A stretch of DNA of 64,000 nucleotides, from contig CANFGT010000005.1 of assembly GCA_947446815.1 (NCBI GenBank), forward strand, positions 62,001-126,000, read 5' to 3'. Each line of letters opens with the position of its first letter. The first letter of the stretch is position 1. A program made the translations under genes and the position numbers. The notes under the pieces are model-generated. The model was not told the DNA's origin. It searched no databases and worked only from the letters and a program-made list of their open reading frames with translations. Of this stretch, positions 44,644 to 52,290 are shown in pieces. The DNA is from Acidimicrobiaceae bacterium. Its GTDB lineage: Bacteria; Actinomycetota; Acidimicrobiia; Acidimicrobiales; Ilumatobacteraceae.

Positions 44644-45936
44644 ATGAAGCGAACGTCTTTTCTCTCTGCAGTTGTTGTCTGCGCAGTCGCGCTCACATCG
44701 TGCTTCCATGAGGGTCCAGTCAAGATTCTTCTTGCATCGTCGCAAACACAATCCGGTCAGGTGCGCATGGCATTGGAAGAAGCAGGTGCGCCGGTTGACT
44801 CCATACCCAATACGGTCACGTTTGATATCCGCGGCGAATTGCCCGACCTCGGAGACCGCCTTCTCGCATGGTCTATCTCTCGCCGCCGCAAACCAGCTGG
44901 TGAACTCACCAAGATTGCTTTTGCAATGGACATTCAGGGCGCGGTTGAGAAAATTGACGACAACTCCTATGTGGTGAAAGACATCACGGGCAAAACAAGT
45001 TTTGCCAATTTGTTTGTTGATGAAGCAGGCGGCTGGTGGACATACAGCAGTGGCGCTCAACAAGGATCGACTGGTCCATCGGCAGGTGCATGCGCATCGA
45101 GCGACCCCTCATGTTCATCGCGGGTGACTACACCCATCAATTTGTTGACGCCTGGCGAAGCGATTCGTCGTGCAAATCAAATTCTTGCGCGTGCCGACAT
45201 GGTGCCAACCAACTACCCATTGACGGCAGAACAAGTAGGAAACTCCACGGTTGTCACGGGGTTGTTGACATTGGGTGGTGTGAGGACCAATCTCGCAACG
45301 CAATTTATCTTTGGAAACAATGGCCAACTGATGTCAGCTTCGGGGCCCATGATCGCAATTGCGATGGCCGGACGTTTTCCCATCCTCACTCCCACCGAAG
45401 CTGTCAAGCGATTGAACAATCCGATCTACGCAACGATTGGTTCCGTCACGCGGCTCGCAGCCACATCATCGATATCAACATCGCCTCCATCATCTGATGG
45501 AACATCCAGTTCGCACACTGTTGTGCCGATCACTGGTGTTCGTTTCACCCTGATGGAGACAAAACTTGCGAACTTGACGCACATGTTGCTGCCCGCCTAC
45601 ACATATTTCAATATTGATGGCGAAGTCGGCACGGTGCTTGCCATCACTAATGACCATCTCGTGGTTCCACGTGACGCAGTAGTGACAACGGAAACGGTTC
45701 CTGTTAGCGGGGGAGTCGCTCCGCCGACGCCATCGCAGCCTCTTGACGACAACACCTCGCAACAACTCCTCGGGCTTCCGGAAGCTGAAGCCACAAAAGT
45801 GGCAATGGCAAATGGCTGGGTCGTACGTATTGCTGCTCGGGATGGCGAATTCTTTATGTTGACGCAGGATTACTCAAAAAATCGGGTCAATCTCAGCGTG
45901 AAACATGGAACCGTTATCGCCATTACTGTTGGCTAA
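44644..45936 (+). CDS. Secreted lipoprotein of unknown function between ftsY and ffh
   Basis: A 430-residue protein with a lipoprotein signal: hydrophobic residues 6-19, then LTSC with lipidation expected at Cys20. The mature region has no motif I recognise. It contains two Cys in ACASSDPSCSS that could form a disulfide, a Ser/Thr-rich stretch near residues 280-295 and a C-terminal segment rich in beta-strand patterns. It sits alone between the two SRP GTPase genes and has its own possible -10. Extracytoplasmic localisation is predicted; function unknown. Confidence 0.65.
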   Translation: MKRTSFLSAVVVCAVALTSCFHEGPVKILLASSQTQSGQVRMALEEAGAPVDSIPNTVTFDIRGELPDLGDRLLAWSISRRRKPAGELTKIAFAMDIQGAVEKIDDNSYVVKDITGKTSFANLFVDEAGGWWTYSSGAQQGSTGPSAGACASSDPSCSSRVTTPINLLTPGEAIRRANQILARADMVPTNYPLTAEQVGNSTVVTGLLTLGGVRTNLATQFIFGNNGQLMSASGPMIAIAMAGRFPILTPTEAVKRLNNPIYATIGSVTRLAATSSISTSPPSSDGTSSSHTVVPITGVRFTLMETKLANLTHMLLPAYTYFNIDGEVGTVLAITNDHLVVPRDAVVTTETVPVSGGVAPPTPSQPLDDNTSQQLLGLPEAEATKVAMANGWVVRIAARDGEFFMLTQDYSKNRVNLSVKHGTVIAITVG

Positions 45937-45957
45937 TCAGGCTCAGGAATGAGTCGG

Positions 45958-45963
45958 TAACCT
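45958..45963 (+). promoter_or_regulatory. Putative -10 element of ffh
   Basis: TAACCT eight bases before the ATG at 45972, no ribosome-binding site; a leaderless candidate. Confidence 0.45.
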
Positions 45964-45971
45964 GAATAACG

Positions 45972-47426
45972 ATGTTTGATTCACTCGGCGACCGTTTACA
46001 AGGAATAGTCAAGCGACTCAAAGGCAAGGGCCGTCTCACGGAGGCCGATGTCGATGAAGTCATGGGCGAGATTCGCACTGCACTTCTCGAAGCTGACGTC
46101 AACATTGGTGTTGTTCGCGATGTTGTTGCGCGTATTCGCGAACAAGCCATCGGTGCCACAGTTTCCGACGCTCTTGATCCCAGCCAGCAGATCGTCAAGA
46201 TTGTTAATGCTGAACTCGTTGCGATGTTGGGTGGCGAAACACTCAAGATCACGTATGCAAGCCAACCTCCAACAGTTGTTCTCATGGCTGGTTTACAAGG
46301 TTCGGGTAAAACCACAAGCGCTGCAAAACTTGCGCGTTGGTTTAAGTCGCAAGGTCGACAACCACTGTTGGTCGGCGCAGACCTTCAACGCCCTGCCGCT
46401 GTTGAACAGTTGCGCACATTGGGTAACCAGATCAGTGTTCCTGTTTTCTCGGAACCAGGCGATCCTGTTGCAACAGCACGCCGTGGTTTAGACGAAGCGA
46501 AGCGCCTCGGTAAAGACGTGGTCATCGTGGACACCGCTGGTCGTCTTGCCATTGATGAAGAAATGATGCGTCAAGTCGCAGACATCTCTTCGACCGTGAA
46601 GCCGAACTACACATTCCTTGTCGTCGATGCGATGACGGGCCAAGATGCGGTCAGCGTCGCTGACGCATTCCATCAACGACTCTCCATTGATGGCGTGATT
46701 CTCTCGAAGCTTGATGGTGATGCTCGCGGTGGTGCAGCACTTTCCGTGAAAACAGTGATTGGTCGTCCGATTGCATTTGCCGCCACTGGTGAAAAGATCG
46801 ATGCGTTCGAACAATTCCACCCCGACCGTATGGCGGGGCGCATCTTGGGCATGGGCGACATGCTCACACTCATCGAGCAGGCCGAGAAGGTTTTCGAACA
46901 GGACAAAGCTGAAGAAGCTGCCCAGCGCATGCTCGAGGGTCAATTCACGCTTGAAGATTTCCTTGAGCAGCTTCAGCAACTAAAAAAGATGGGGCCGCTT
47001 TCCGGAATCATGGGAATGCTCCCGGGTATGCCGAAGGAAATGAAAGACGCTCAGATTGGCGATGATCAGGTGAAGGTCACCGAAGCCATCATCCGCTCAA
47101 TGACCCTCGAAGAGCGTCGCGACCCAGGCATCATCAACGGCAGCCGCCGTACCCGCATCGCCAAGGGCAGCGGTACAGAGGTTGCTGATATCAACCGTTT
47201 GGTCAAGCAATTCACCGAAATGCAAAAGATGATGAAGCGCATGGGTGGTCTCGCCAAGCCTCAGGGCAAGGGCGGCAAAGGCAAGCCGGGCAAGATCAAT
47301 AAGCGCCAAGCCATGCAGCAATTGGGCGACATGATGGGGGGCCAAGGCGGTTTCCCCGGTTTCCCTGGCCCTGGCGGCCTGGGCGCTCCTGGTGCCCCGG
47401 GCGGCATGCCACCATTTTTCAAGTAA
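45972..47426 (+). CDS. ffh: Signal recognition particle GTPase Ffh
   Basis: A 484-residue SRP54. The N domain (MFDSLGDRLQGIVKRLKGKG) is followed by the G domain with GLQGSGKTTSAAKLA near residue 105, DTAGRLAIDEEMM and SKLDGDARGG. The Met-rich M domain (about 320-435) binds signal peptides and SRP RNA. The last ~35 residues are an unusual Gly/Pro/Phe tail (GGQGGFPGFPGPGG and on to MPPFFK) with collagen-like GxP steps. It binds emerging signal sequences and docks on FtsY. It begins the ffh-rpsP-khpA-rimM-trmD-rplS order, probably with a separate promoter for rpsP. Confidence 0.95.
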   Translation: MFDSLGDRLQGIVKRLKGKGRLTEADVDEVMGEIRTALLEADVNIGVVRDVVARIREQAIGATVSDALDPSQQIVKIVNAELVAMLGGETLKITYASQPPTVVLMAGLQGSGKTTSAAKLARWFKSQGRQPLLVGADLQRPAAVEQLRTLGNQISVPVFSEPGDPVATARRGLDEAKRLGKDVVIVDTAGRLAIDEEMMRQVADISSTVKPNYTFLVVDAMTGQDAVSVADAFHQRLSIDGVILSKLDGDARGGAALSVKTVIGRPIAFAATGEKIDAFEQFHPDRMAGRILGMGDMLTLIEQAEKVFEQDKAEEAAQRMLEGQFTLEDFLEQLQQLKKMGPLSGIMGMLPGMPKEMKDAQIGDDQVKVTEAIIRSMTLEERRDPGIINGSRRTRIAKGSGTEVADINRLVKQFTEMQKMMKRMGGLAKPQGKGGKGKPGKINKRQAMQQLGDMMGGQGGFPGFPGPGGLGAPGAPGGMPPFFK

Positions 47427-47462
47427 ATCGCTGGCCGAAACCCTGTCTTTCCCGTTGGGGTC

Positions 47463-47490
47463 TTGGGTTTTCCACCGCTAGCCTTACCTA
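47463..47490 (+). promoter_or_regulatory. Putative sigma-70-type promoter of the rpsP operon
   Basis: TTGGGT (47463-47468), a 16-base spacer and TACCTA (47485-47490), upstream of the rpsP ribosome-binding site CAGGAG. The 100-base gap after ffh is the longest within this gene run, which fits a promoter here. Confidence 0.45.
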
Positions 47491-47526
47491 GTCCCCGAAA
47501 AGGGCCCTTTCAGGAGAATTCGCAAC

Positions 47527-47796
47527 ATGGCAGTCAAAATCCGCCTCACACGCGTCGGCAAGACCAAGCAACCTCAGTACCGCGTTATCGCAGCCGATTC
47601 ACGTCGTGCACGCGACGGTCGCTTCATCGAGATCCTCGGTCAGTACAACCCACGCACCGAGCCATCGACAATCACAATCGATAACGACAAGGCCGTGAAG
47701 TGGCTCATGCAGGGTGCACAGCCCACTGAGCGCGTTCGCAAGCTTCTCGAAATCAGCGGAGCCTGGGAACAGTTCACCGCAGCCAAGTCCAAGTAG
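47527..47796 (+). CDS. rpsP: 30S ribosomal protein S16
   Basis: An 89-residue S16: [19 protein letters not shown], then [19 protein letters not shown] and ALKWL-type [12 protein letters not shown]. It stabilises 16S rRNA folding in the small subunit. AGGAGAA is the ribosome-binding site. It opens the rpsP-khpA-rimM-trmD-rplS operon. Confidence 0.97.
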   Translation: MAVKIRLTRVGKTKQPQYRVIAADSRRARDGRFIEILGQYNPRTEPSTITIDNDKAVKWLMQGAQPTERVRKLLEISGAWEQFTAAKSK

Positions 47797-47800
47797 TCCC

Positions 47801-48076
47801 GTGTCAGAGATCGACGCGAACACACTTGAAGCACCCATCGCTATAGCGGTGCTTACGCACATCGTGCGCAGCATTGTTGACGATGCAGATGCAGTCAATG
47901 TCACTTCTGGTCCCGGCAAGGGCGACAAGATCCTTCTCGAAGTTCGAGTAGGTCCTGGCGATCTTGGTCGTGTCATCGGCCGCCGTGGTCGTACTGCACA
48001 AAGCATTCGTACAGTCGTGCGTGCTGCTGCAACAAATGACGATGTCGATGTCGACGTCGACTTTGTTGACGCGTAA
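47801..48076 (+). CDS. khpA: KH-domain RNA-binding protein KhpA
   Basis: A 91-residue protein with a type II KH fold: KILLEVRVGPGDLGRVIGRRG contains the GRxIGRRG nucleic-acid loop, then TAQSIRTVVRAAA. KhpA proteins bind RNA, often with KhpB, and influence cell size and division in Gram-positives. GTG 47801, four bases after the rpsP stop, is the only start that avoids a large overlap. It has an Asp/Val-rich end (DVDVDVDFVDA). Confidence 0.92.
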   Translation: MSEIDANTLEAPIAIAVLTHIVRSIVDDADAVNVTSGPGKGDKILLEVRVGPGDLGRVIGRRGRTAQSIRTVVRAAATNDDVDVDVDFVDA

Positions 48077-48082
48077 TCATTT

Positions 48083-48589
48083 TTGAGCGCACACACACCT
48101 CCTGAAGGCCTTCTTGAAGTCGGCCGAATCGGAAAGCCTCATGGCGTCCGTGGAGATCTTTTTATTTCTCTTACTTCTGACGTTCCGTCGCGCCATGCCG
48201 TCGGTGCATCATTCACGATTCTTGATTCCACTGGTCAGCGAACGATCACCATTGCAACGGTGCGTCCACAACAAGATCGCTTTGTTGTTCACTTCGAAGG
48301 ATGCGATGACCGCAACGATGCAGAGAAGTTGACGAACAAATTTCTCTACGCAGAACCTGTCGAGAGCGATGAGGGTCTGTGGGTGCATCAACTCATTGGT
48401 TCGAAAGTTGTTGATGCGGCAGGAGAGCCCTGGGGAACCTGCACAGGTGTTCTTCAGAACCCCGCACACGACATCTTGGAAATCGAAGGCGGCATTCTTG
48501 TTCCGGCTCCTTTCATCGTGTCAACCGATGGTGACACCACGGTTATTAACCCACCAGCGGGATTGCGCGAAGCGCTCTCTGGCGAATAG
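48083..48589 (+). CDS. rimM: Ribosome maturation factor RimM
   Basis: A 168-residue RimM: LLEVGRIGKPHGVRGDLFIS at the N-terminal beta-barrel, then the PRC-barrel domain with LIGSKVVDAAGEPWGT and DILEIEG. It assists 16S rRNA/S19 assembly. The likely start is TTG 48083, six bases after khpA; no ATG or GTG exists before the conserved VGRIGKPHG. Translation may be coupled to khpA. Confidence 0.92.
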   Translation: MSAHTPPEGLLEVGRIGKPHGVRGDLFISLTSDVPSRHAVGASFTILDSTGQRTITIATVRPQQDRFVVHFEGCDDRNDAEKLTNKFLYAEPVESDEGLWVHQLIGSKVVDAAGEPWGTCTGVLQNPAHDILEIEGGILVPAPFIVSTDGDTTVINPPAGLREALSGE

Positions 48590-48602
48590 GTAGCGTCACA
48601 TC

Positions 48603-49370
48603 GTGCGCATCGATGTCTTCACCTTGTTCCCTGAGATGGTCGATGGGTTCTGCTCACACAGTCTTTTGGGTCGTGCACGTTCGTCGGGTGCCATCGATCT
48701 GCGTAACCACAACATTCGCGATCACGCCACCGATGTGCATCGCACGGTGGATGACACTCCCTTTGGTGGTGGGGCAGGAATGCTCATGCGCCCCGAGCCA
48801 ATTTTTGCTGCCGTTGAAGCAGTTAACCCGCCACGACCACTGATCCTTCTCGGCCCAGGCGGCCAAAAGTTCGACCAGGACATGGCCCACGCCCTTGCTG
48901 CCAGCTCTGGCTTCAGTTTGTTATGCGGCCGCTATGAAGGCGTCGACCAGCGCGTCCGTGAGCACCTGGTCGACCACGAGGTGTCGGTGGGCGATGTGGT
49001 TCTTGCTGGTGGGGAAGTGGCTGCCTGTCTCATGATCGAAGCCGTCACCCGTCTGATCCCTGGTGTGATGGGCAACGCGGAATCTCCGGTGACGGAGAGT
49101 TTTGGGGCTGCTGGCCTCCTCGAAGAGCCCCAGTACACGCGCCCCGCCGAGTTCAGAGGATGGGAAGTGCCCGAGGTGCTCCGAGGCGGAGATCATGCCA
49201 AAGTGGCCCGCTGGCGCCATGCTCAAGCCCTCTGGCGCACCCTGCAGCAGCGCCCCGACCTCATCGAAGCCCGTGGGGGATTAACAGAAGCTGAGAAAGC
49301 ACTGTTGGAAGGGGTGCCCTTCGCCTCGTATCCTTCTATCTTCGCTTCGGAACAGCCCGAACAGGCCTAG
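48603..49370 (+). CDS. trmD: tRNA (guanine(37)-N(1))-methyltransferase TrmD
   Basis: A 255-residue SPOUT methyltransferase: VRIDVFTLFPEMVDGF, DDTPFGGGAGMLMRPEP, CGRYEGVDQRVREHLVD and SVGDVVLAGGEVAACLMIEA, the trefoil-knot SAM site. It methylates G37 of tRNAs. Start GTG 48603. It follows rimM and precedes rplS, the standard order. Confidence 0.96.
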   Translation: MRIDVFTLFPEMVDGFCSHSLLGRARSSGAIDLRNHNIRDHATDVHRTVDDTPFGGGAGMLMRPEPIFAAVEAVNPPRPLILLGPGGQKFDQDMAHALAASSGFSLLCGRYEGVDQRVREHLVDHEVSVGDVVLAGGEVAACLMIEAVTRLIPGVMGNAESPVTESFGAAGLLEEPQYTRPAEFRGWEVPEVLRGGDHAKVARWRHAQALWRTLQQRPDLIEARGGLTEAEKALLEGVPFASYPSIFASEQPEQA

Positions 49371-49403
49371 TGCCGTCCACATCTCAGTCGCCAAGGAATC
49401 ATC

Positions 49404-49751
49404 ATGAAGAGCACAGACATCGTTGACAATCAGAACATGCGCGACGACATCCCAAATTTCTTCCCTGGTGATGAAGTCAAGGTGCACGTACGCGTTGTTG
49501 AATCCGGCAAAGAGCGCATCCAGATTTTCCAGGGCAACATCATGGCCATCCAAGGTTCTGGCATTGCAGAGACCTACACAGTTCGCAAGCTCTCCTACGG
49601 CGTAGGCGTCGAGCGCACCTTCCCTAAGCACAGCCCATCTGTTGCAAAGATCGAGGTTCTCCGTCGTGGCGACGTTCGTCGTGCGAAGTTGTACTACCTC
49701 CGCGATCGCGTTGGTAAGGCTGCCAAGATTCGCGAAAAGCGCGAAGCGTAA
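49404..49751 (+). CDS. rplS: 50S ribosomal protein L19
   Basis: A 115-residue L19: [50 protein letters not shown], and [21 protein letters not shown]. It lies at the subunit interface. A weak ribosome-binding site AAGGAATC precedes the ATG. The gene is followed, after 30 bases, by the DUF2469 gene; lepB and rnhB, which often intervene in Actinobacteria, are absent. Confidence 0.97.
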   Translation: MKSTDIVDNQNMRDDIPNFFPGDEVKVHVRVVESGKERIQIFQGNIMAIQGSGIAETYTVRKLSYGVGVERTFPKHSPSVAKIEVLRRGDVRRAKLYYLRDRVGKAAKIREKREA

Positions 49752-49781
49752 GCCACTCACTTCTGGTCACTGGTTGCACTG

Positions 49782-50093
49782 GTGAACTCAGACGACCTCG
49801 AAGATTTCGAGGCTGACCGCGAGTACAAACTCGCTCAGGAGTATCAAGACGTCGTCGGCATGTTCCGATACGCCGTCGAAACCGAACGCCGGTTTTATTT
49901 GGCGAACGCCGTCACGGTCAATGTTGTCGGTGACAGCGCGCGGCCTCTCATCACAGTGGAGATGACAGACGCATGGGTATGGGACATGTACCGCAAGACC
50001 CGATTCATCCCATCGGTGAAGGTACTCAGCTTCAAAGACGTCAACGTGGAAGAACTCCCGTCGGACGACATCATCGGCCCCGAAGCCCTTTAG
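49782..50093 (+). CDS. DUF2469 family protein
   Basis: A 103-residue protein of a family almost confined to Actinobacteria (mycobacterial Rv2901c). Typical start MNSDDLEDFEADREYKLAQE, EYQDVVGMFRYAVETERRFY, and C-terminal VWDMYRKTRFIPSVKVLSF. The function is unknown; the family always lies near yraN and rnhB. Start GTG 49782. Its end region overlaps the only canonical start codons available to the next gene. Confidence 0.9.
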   Translation: MNSDDLEDFEADREYKLAQEYQDVVGMFRYAVETERRFYLANAVTVNVVGDSARPLITVEMTDAWVWDMYRKTRFIPSVKVLSFKDVNVEELPSDDIIGPEAL

Positions 50094-50434
50094 CCGAACA
50101 ACGGCTTGCCCGCGCTCGCTGGGCAGAAGAACGAGCAGCGCAGTGGTACATCGCGAATGGTTACTCCGTCATTGCCCGCAACTGGACAATGCGCGGTGGC
50201 GAACTTGATGTAGTTGCGCGCCGAGGAAATCTCATCGTGGTGTGTGAAGTGAAGGCACGTGCAACGTTGGAATATGGATCACCTTTAGAAGCAATGACGC
50301 CATTGAAAGTGGAACGCGTGCAACGAGCAGGGTTTGCATTTGTGCGTTCCTTAGACGAGCGTGGACTTCGCGTTCGATTCGATGTGGCTGCAGTTCTTGG
50401 AACGCAATTCGAAATGCATGAGAACGCGTTCTAG
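49973..50434 (+). CDS. YraN/UPF0102 endonuclease-like protein (start uncertain)
   Basis: The recognisable YraN core begins near 50097: LARARWAEERAAQWYIANGY, then ARNWTMRGGELDVVARRGNL and VVCEVKARATLEYGSPLEA, the Glu-Asp-ExK pattern of Holliday-junction-resolvase-like nucleases. The sure part is about 113 residues. No ATG, GTG or TTG lies in frame between the DUF2469 stop (50093) and the core. The nearest are ATG 49973 and ATG 49979 inside DUF2469, giving an extra segment of about 40 residues in a shifted frame. Either the start is non-canonical (around 50096) or the protein overlaps DUF2469 by about 120 bases. It converges with a minus-strand gene, sharing four bases. Confidence 0.7.
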   Translation: MGMGHVPQDPIHPIGEGTQLQRRQRGRTPVGRHHRPRSPLAEQRLARARWAEERAAQWYIANGYSVIARNWTMRGGELDVVARRGNLIVVCEVKARATLEYGSPLEAMTPLKVERVQRAGFAFVRSLDERGLRVRFDVAAVLGTQFEMHENAF

Positions 50435-50649
50435 CGTGACTTGCCGGTGGTGCGGCGTTCCCAGCACGCTTTGTGCCAGTGACGACGCAAGTCAGGTGCA
50501 TCGCGCGGTACCGCAACAACGTGTCCCATACCGACAGGAATGTCGCGATCACAGCCAGGGCAGATGTATTGCTTCAATGCTTCGTATGGCTGCACGCGGC
50601 GAACATCAATCTCGCCGTGTAAGTCGCCATCCCAAATGTTGCGTGCCAT
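50431..50649 (-). CDS. Small Cys/His conserved actinobacterial protein
   Basis: A 72-residue protein: a front part (HGEIDVRRVQPYEALKQY), then ICPGCDRDIPVGMGHVV and HWHKACWERR. The CxxC, the spaced His and the final Cys suggest a zinc-bound fold. I recall similar short proteins throughout Actinobacteria, sometimes labelled 'ATP/GTP-binding' without support. The ATG at 50647-50649 is three bases from the stop of the small membrane protein gene upstream, so the two form an operon. Function unknown. Confidence 0.7.
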   Translation of the reverse strand: MARNIWDGDLHGEIDVRRVQPYEALKQYICPGCDRDIPVGMGHVVAVPRDAPDLRRHWHKACWERRTTGKSR

Positions 50650-50651
50650 GG

Positions 50652-50762
50652 TTACCCGAGAAATGCCCAGGCAACCAATGCAAATGCCACGGTGACGGCA
50701 GCAACGACAAACCAGATGTCAGTTTTGCGTGCGACTTGTTTGCGTGTCGGGTTGAATCCCAT
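50652..50762 (-). CDS. 36-residue single-helix membrane protein
   Basis: An unusually short gene: MGFNPTRKQVARKTDIWFVV followed by a hydrophobic helix to the end. A basic N-terminal stretch followed by one transmembrane helix predicts the N-terminus inside. The pattern GATACT lies six bases upstream of the ATG at 50760-50762. It ends two bases before the Cys/His gene, and the operon reads out towards yraN. It is supported by position, basic-plus-helix design and promoter; not recognised as a named family. Confidence 0.55.
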   Translation of the reverse strand: MGFNPTRKQVARKTDIWFVVAAVTVAFALVAWAFLG

Positions 50763-50811
50763 GGCTCCAGTATCGCTGTTGAAGCGCCCAATCATGCACG
50801 TCCTTGGTGAG

Positions 50812-50817
50812 TAGCGT
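50812..50817 (+). promoter_or_regulatory. Putative -10 element of the Thr-rich secreted protein gene
   Basis: TAGCGT seven bases before the ATG at 50825, without a ribosome-binding site; about 45 bases from the divergent -10 at 50769-50774. Confidence 0.45.
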
Positions 50818-50824
50818 GTGAAAG

Positions 50825-51529
50825 ATGCGTCGTTTAGTGAGTGCCCTGCCCCTTGCGGCAATTGCATTCTTGTCGTTGTCTCCGTTGGCAGCCTCGGGTG
50901 CCACAACGACAACATCCACGACGACAACTGTGCCGGTGCTTGTAACGACAACGACAACGACCACGACCACGACAACATCGACTCTGCCGAGCGCAGTAAC
51001 AACCGTGCCCGAAGGTTGCGCGTTGCCGCCAACAGCACAAGCAGTGTTTGTGGGCAAGGTGTTATCGAAAGACCCCGTCAGCGTTGTCTATGAAGTGTGG
51101 CAGATGCGAGCTGGGTCGTTAGAGGGTTATCTCGCAAACAACCAAGTGGAAGTGCGCTACGGCTCTGATGTGAAGTATCTGAAGAAGGGCAGTTCCTACA
51201 TTGTGGGTGCAAACCCCGATGCGGTGTCATTGAAGTTGTCCTCAACAGTGCGTGACTCGGCCGAATTGTTTGGCGGTGCCGAGGTGGCTGGTTCAAACAA
51301 GAAGTGCCCAGTGTTCGAAGCAGCTGCGCGCACGTTGCATACGGATGGATCCGTCATCAGCACGAGCATCTTGGGCAAGTTATTTGAACAGCCATGGCGG
51401 ATTGCGGTGGCGTTGGTGTTGCCACCTGTATTGGTATTGATGGGCCTTGTTGGTCTCGTGTGGTTGCGTCGTGGCACAAAGCCAGCGAAGCCAAAGGCGC
51501 GTCCACAGCGCCCTACGCCGAAGAAGTAA
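50825..51529 (+). CDS. Secreted Thr-rich protein with C-terminal membrane anchor
   Basis: A 234-residue protein. A signal peptide (MRRLVSALPLAAIAFLSLSP, cleavage expected near Ala-Ser-Gly about residue 26) leads into a run of Thr broken by Val/Ser/Pro to about residue 62. A middle domain of about 120 residues has two Cys (Cys64 and one in KKCPVFEAAA), then a transmembrane helix (IAVALVLPPVLVLMGLVGLV) and a basic Lys/Pro tail. The architecture resembles wall-spanning sensor or adhesin-like proteins; the Thr stretch may be glycosylated (inference). The middle domain is not recognised. Confidence 0.72.
   Translation: MRRLVSALPLAAIAFLSLSPLAASGATTTTSTTTTVPVLVTTTTTTTTTTTSTLPSAVTTVPEGCALPPTAQAVFVGKVLSKDPVSVVYEVWQMRAGSLEGYLANNQVEVRYGSDVKYLKKGSSYIVGANPDAVSLKLSSTVRDSAELFGGAEVAGSNKKCPVFEAAARTLHTDGSVISTSILGKLFEQPWRIAVALVLPPVLVLMGLVGLVWLRRGTKPAKPKARPQRPTPKK
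50904..50999 (+). repeat. ACG/ACA/ACC trinucleotide-rich coding repeat
   Basis: An imperfect run of threonine codons (ACA-ACG-ACA-ACG-ACC and similar) interrupted once by a Val/Pro/Leu segment. It encodes the Thr-rich stalk and could change length in frame by slippage. Confidence 0.65.
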
Positions 51530-51533
51530 TTAC

Positions 51534-52220
51534 CTAGTCTGCAAATGCAGCAGTTGCCAGTGCACGCAACTCAGTGACTGCATGGCCAAGACCCTGTGGG
51601 TCTTTGTACAACGCACTACCAGCGATGAGCACGTTTGCTCCGGCCTTTGCTGCGCCCGCAATTGTTGTTGGCGAGATGCCACCATCAACTTCAAGGTGCA
51701 CGGTGTCGCCGAGGCCGCGCGCGGTAATCATGTCGCGCACTTGACGAATCTTTGGCTCCATGGTCTTGATGTAGCTCTGCCCACCGAAGCCTGGGTTGAC
51801 TGTCATCACTAACACCATGTCGACGAGATCGAGAATGTTCTCGACGGTGCTCGCCGGCGTGTGCGGGTTGAGAGCAACAGCTGCAGTGGCGCCCATGTTG
51901 CGAATGTTTTCGAGTGTGCGATGCAAGTGAGTACATGCTTCGGCGTGCACGATGAGGCGCTGGCAGCCTGCTTCGATGTAGCGCTGTGCCATGACATCTG
52001 GTGTATAGACCATCAGGTGTGCTTCGAAAGGCTTCGTGGTGTACGGACGAACTGCTGCAATCACATCGGGTCCGAAAGTGAGGTTTGGCACGAACTGGCC
52101 ATCCATCACGTCGAACTGGATGATGTCGACGCCGGCCTCATCAAGGGCATGAATCTCTTCACCAAACTTGGAGAAATCAGCAGGTAATACAGAAGGGGCG
52201 ATTTGAATGGGCAACGTCAC
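51534..52220 (-). CDS. rpe: Ribulose-phosphate 3-epimerase
   Basis: A 228-residue TIM-barrel epimerase: VTLPIQIAPSVLPADFSKFG (Ser near the first strand), VDIIQFDVMDGQFVPNLTFG (metal-binding His replaced? the DVMDG block is intact), AHLMVYTP, MVLVMTVNPGFGGQSYI and LEVDGGISP. It interconverts ribulose 5-phosphate and xylulose 5-phosphate. GTG 52220 is chosen over the longer in-frame start at 52238 because TAGGGT lies seven bases before it. It is convergent with the Thr-rich gene (four-base gap). Confidence 0.94.
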   Translation of the reverse strand: MTLPIQIAPSVLPADFSKFGEEIHALDEAGVDIIQFDVMDGQFVPNLTFGPDVIAAVRPYTTKPFEAHLMVYTPDVMAQRYIEAGCQRLIVHAEACTHLHRTLENIRNMGATAAVALNPHTPASTVENILDLVDMVLVMTVNPGFGGQSYIKTMEPKIRQVRDMITARGLGDTVHLEVDGGISPTTIAGAAKAGANVLIAGSALYKDPQGLGHAVTELRALATAAFAD

Positions 52221-52227
52221 GCAATTC

Positions 52228-52284
52228 ACCCTAGTCAATGGGCTGCGAGGAGTCCCGAGGGGATAGCTGTACGCCCCCTACGCT
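52228..52284. promoter_or_regulatory. Divergent leaderless promoters of rpe and the TrmA-family gene
   Basis: On the minus strand TAGGGT (52228-52233) is seven bases before the rpe GTG. On the plus strand TACGCT (52279-52284) is six bases before the methyltransferase GTG at 52291. Neither gene has a ribosome-binding site. The start codons are 70 bases apart. Confidence 0.55.
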
Positions 52285-52290
52285 GATGCA

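Noticed and set aside
50904-50999. Tandem trinucleotide run considered as a CRISPR or minisatellite array
   Set aside because: Units are threonine codons in frame within a secreted protein; no equal-length spacers or repeats of 20-40 bases.
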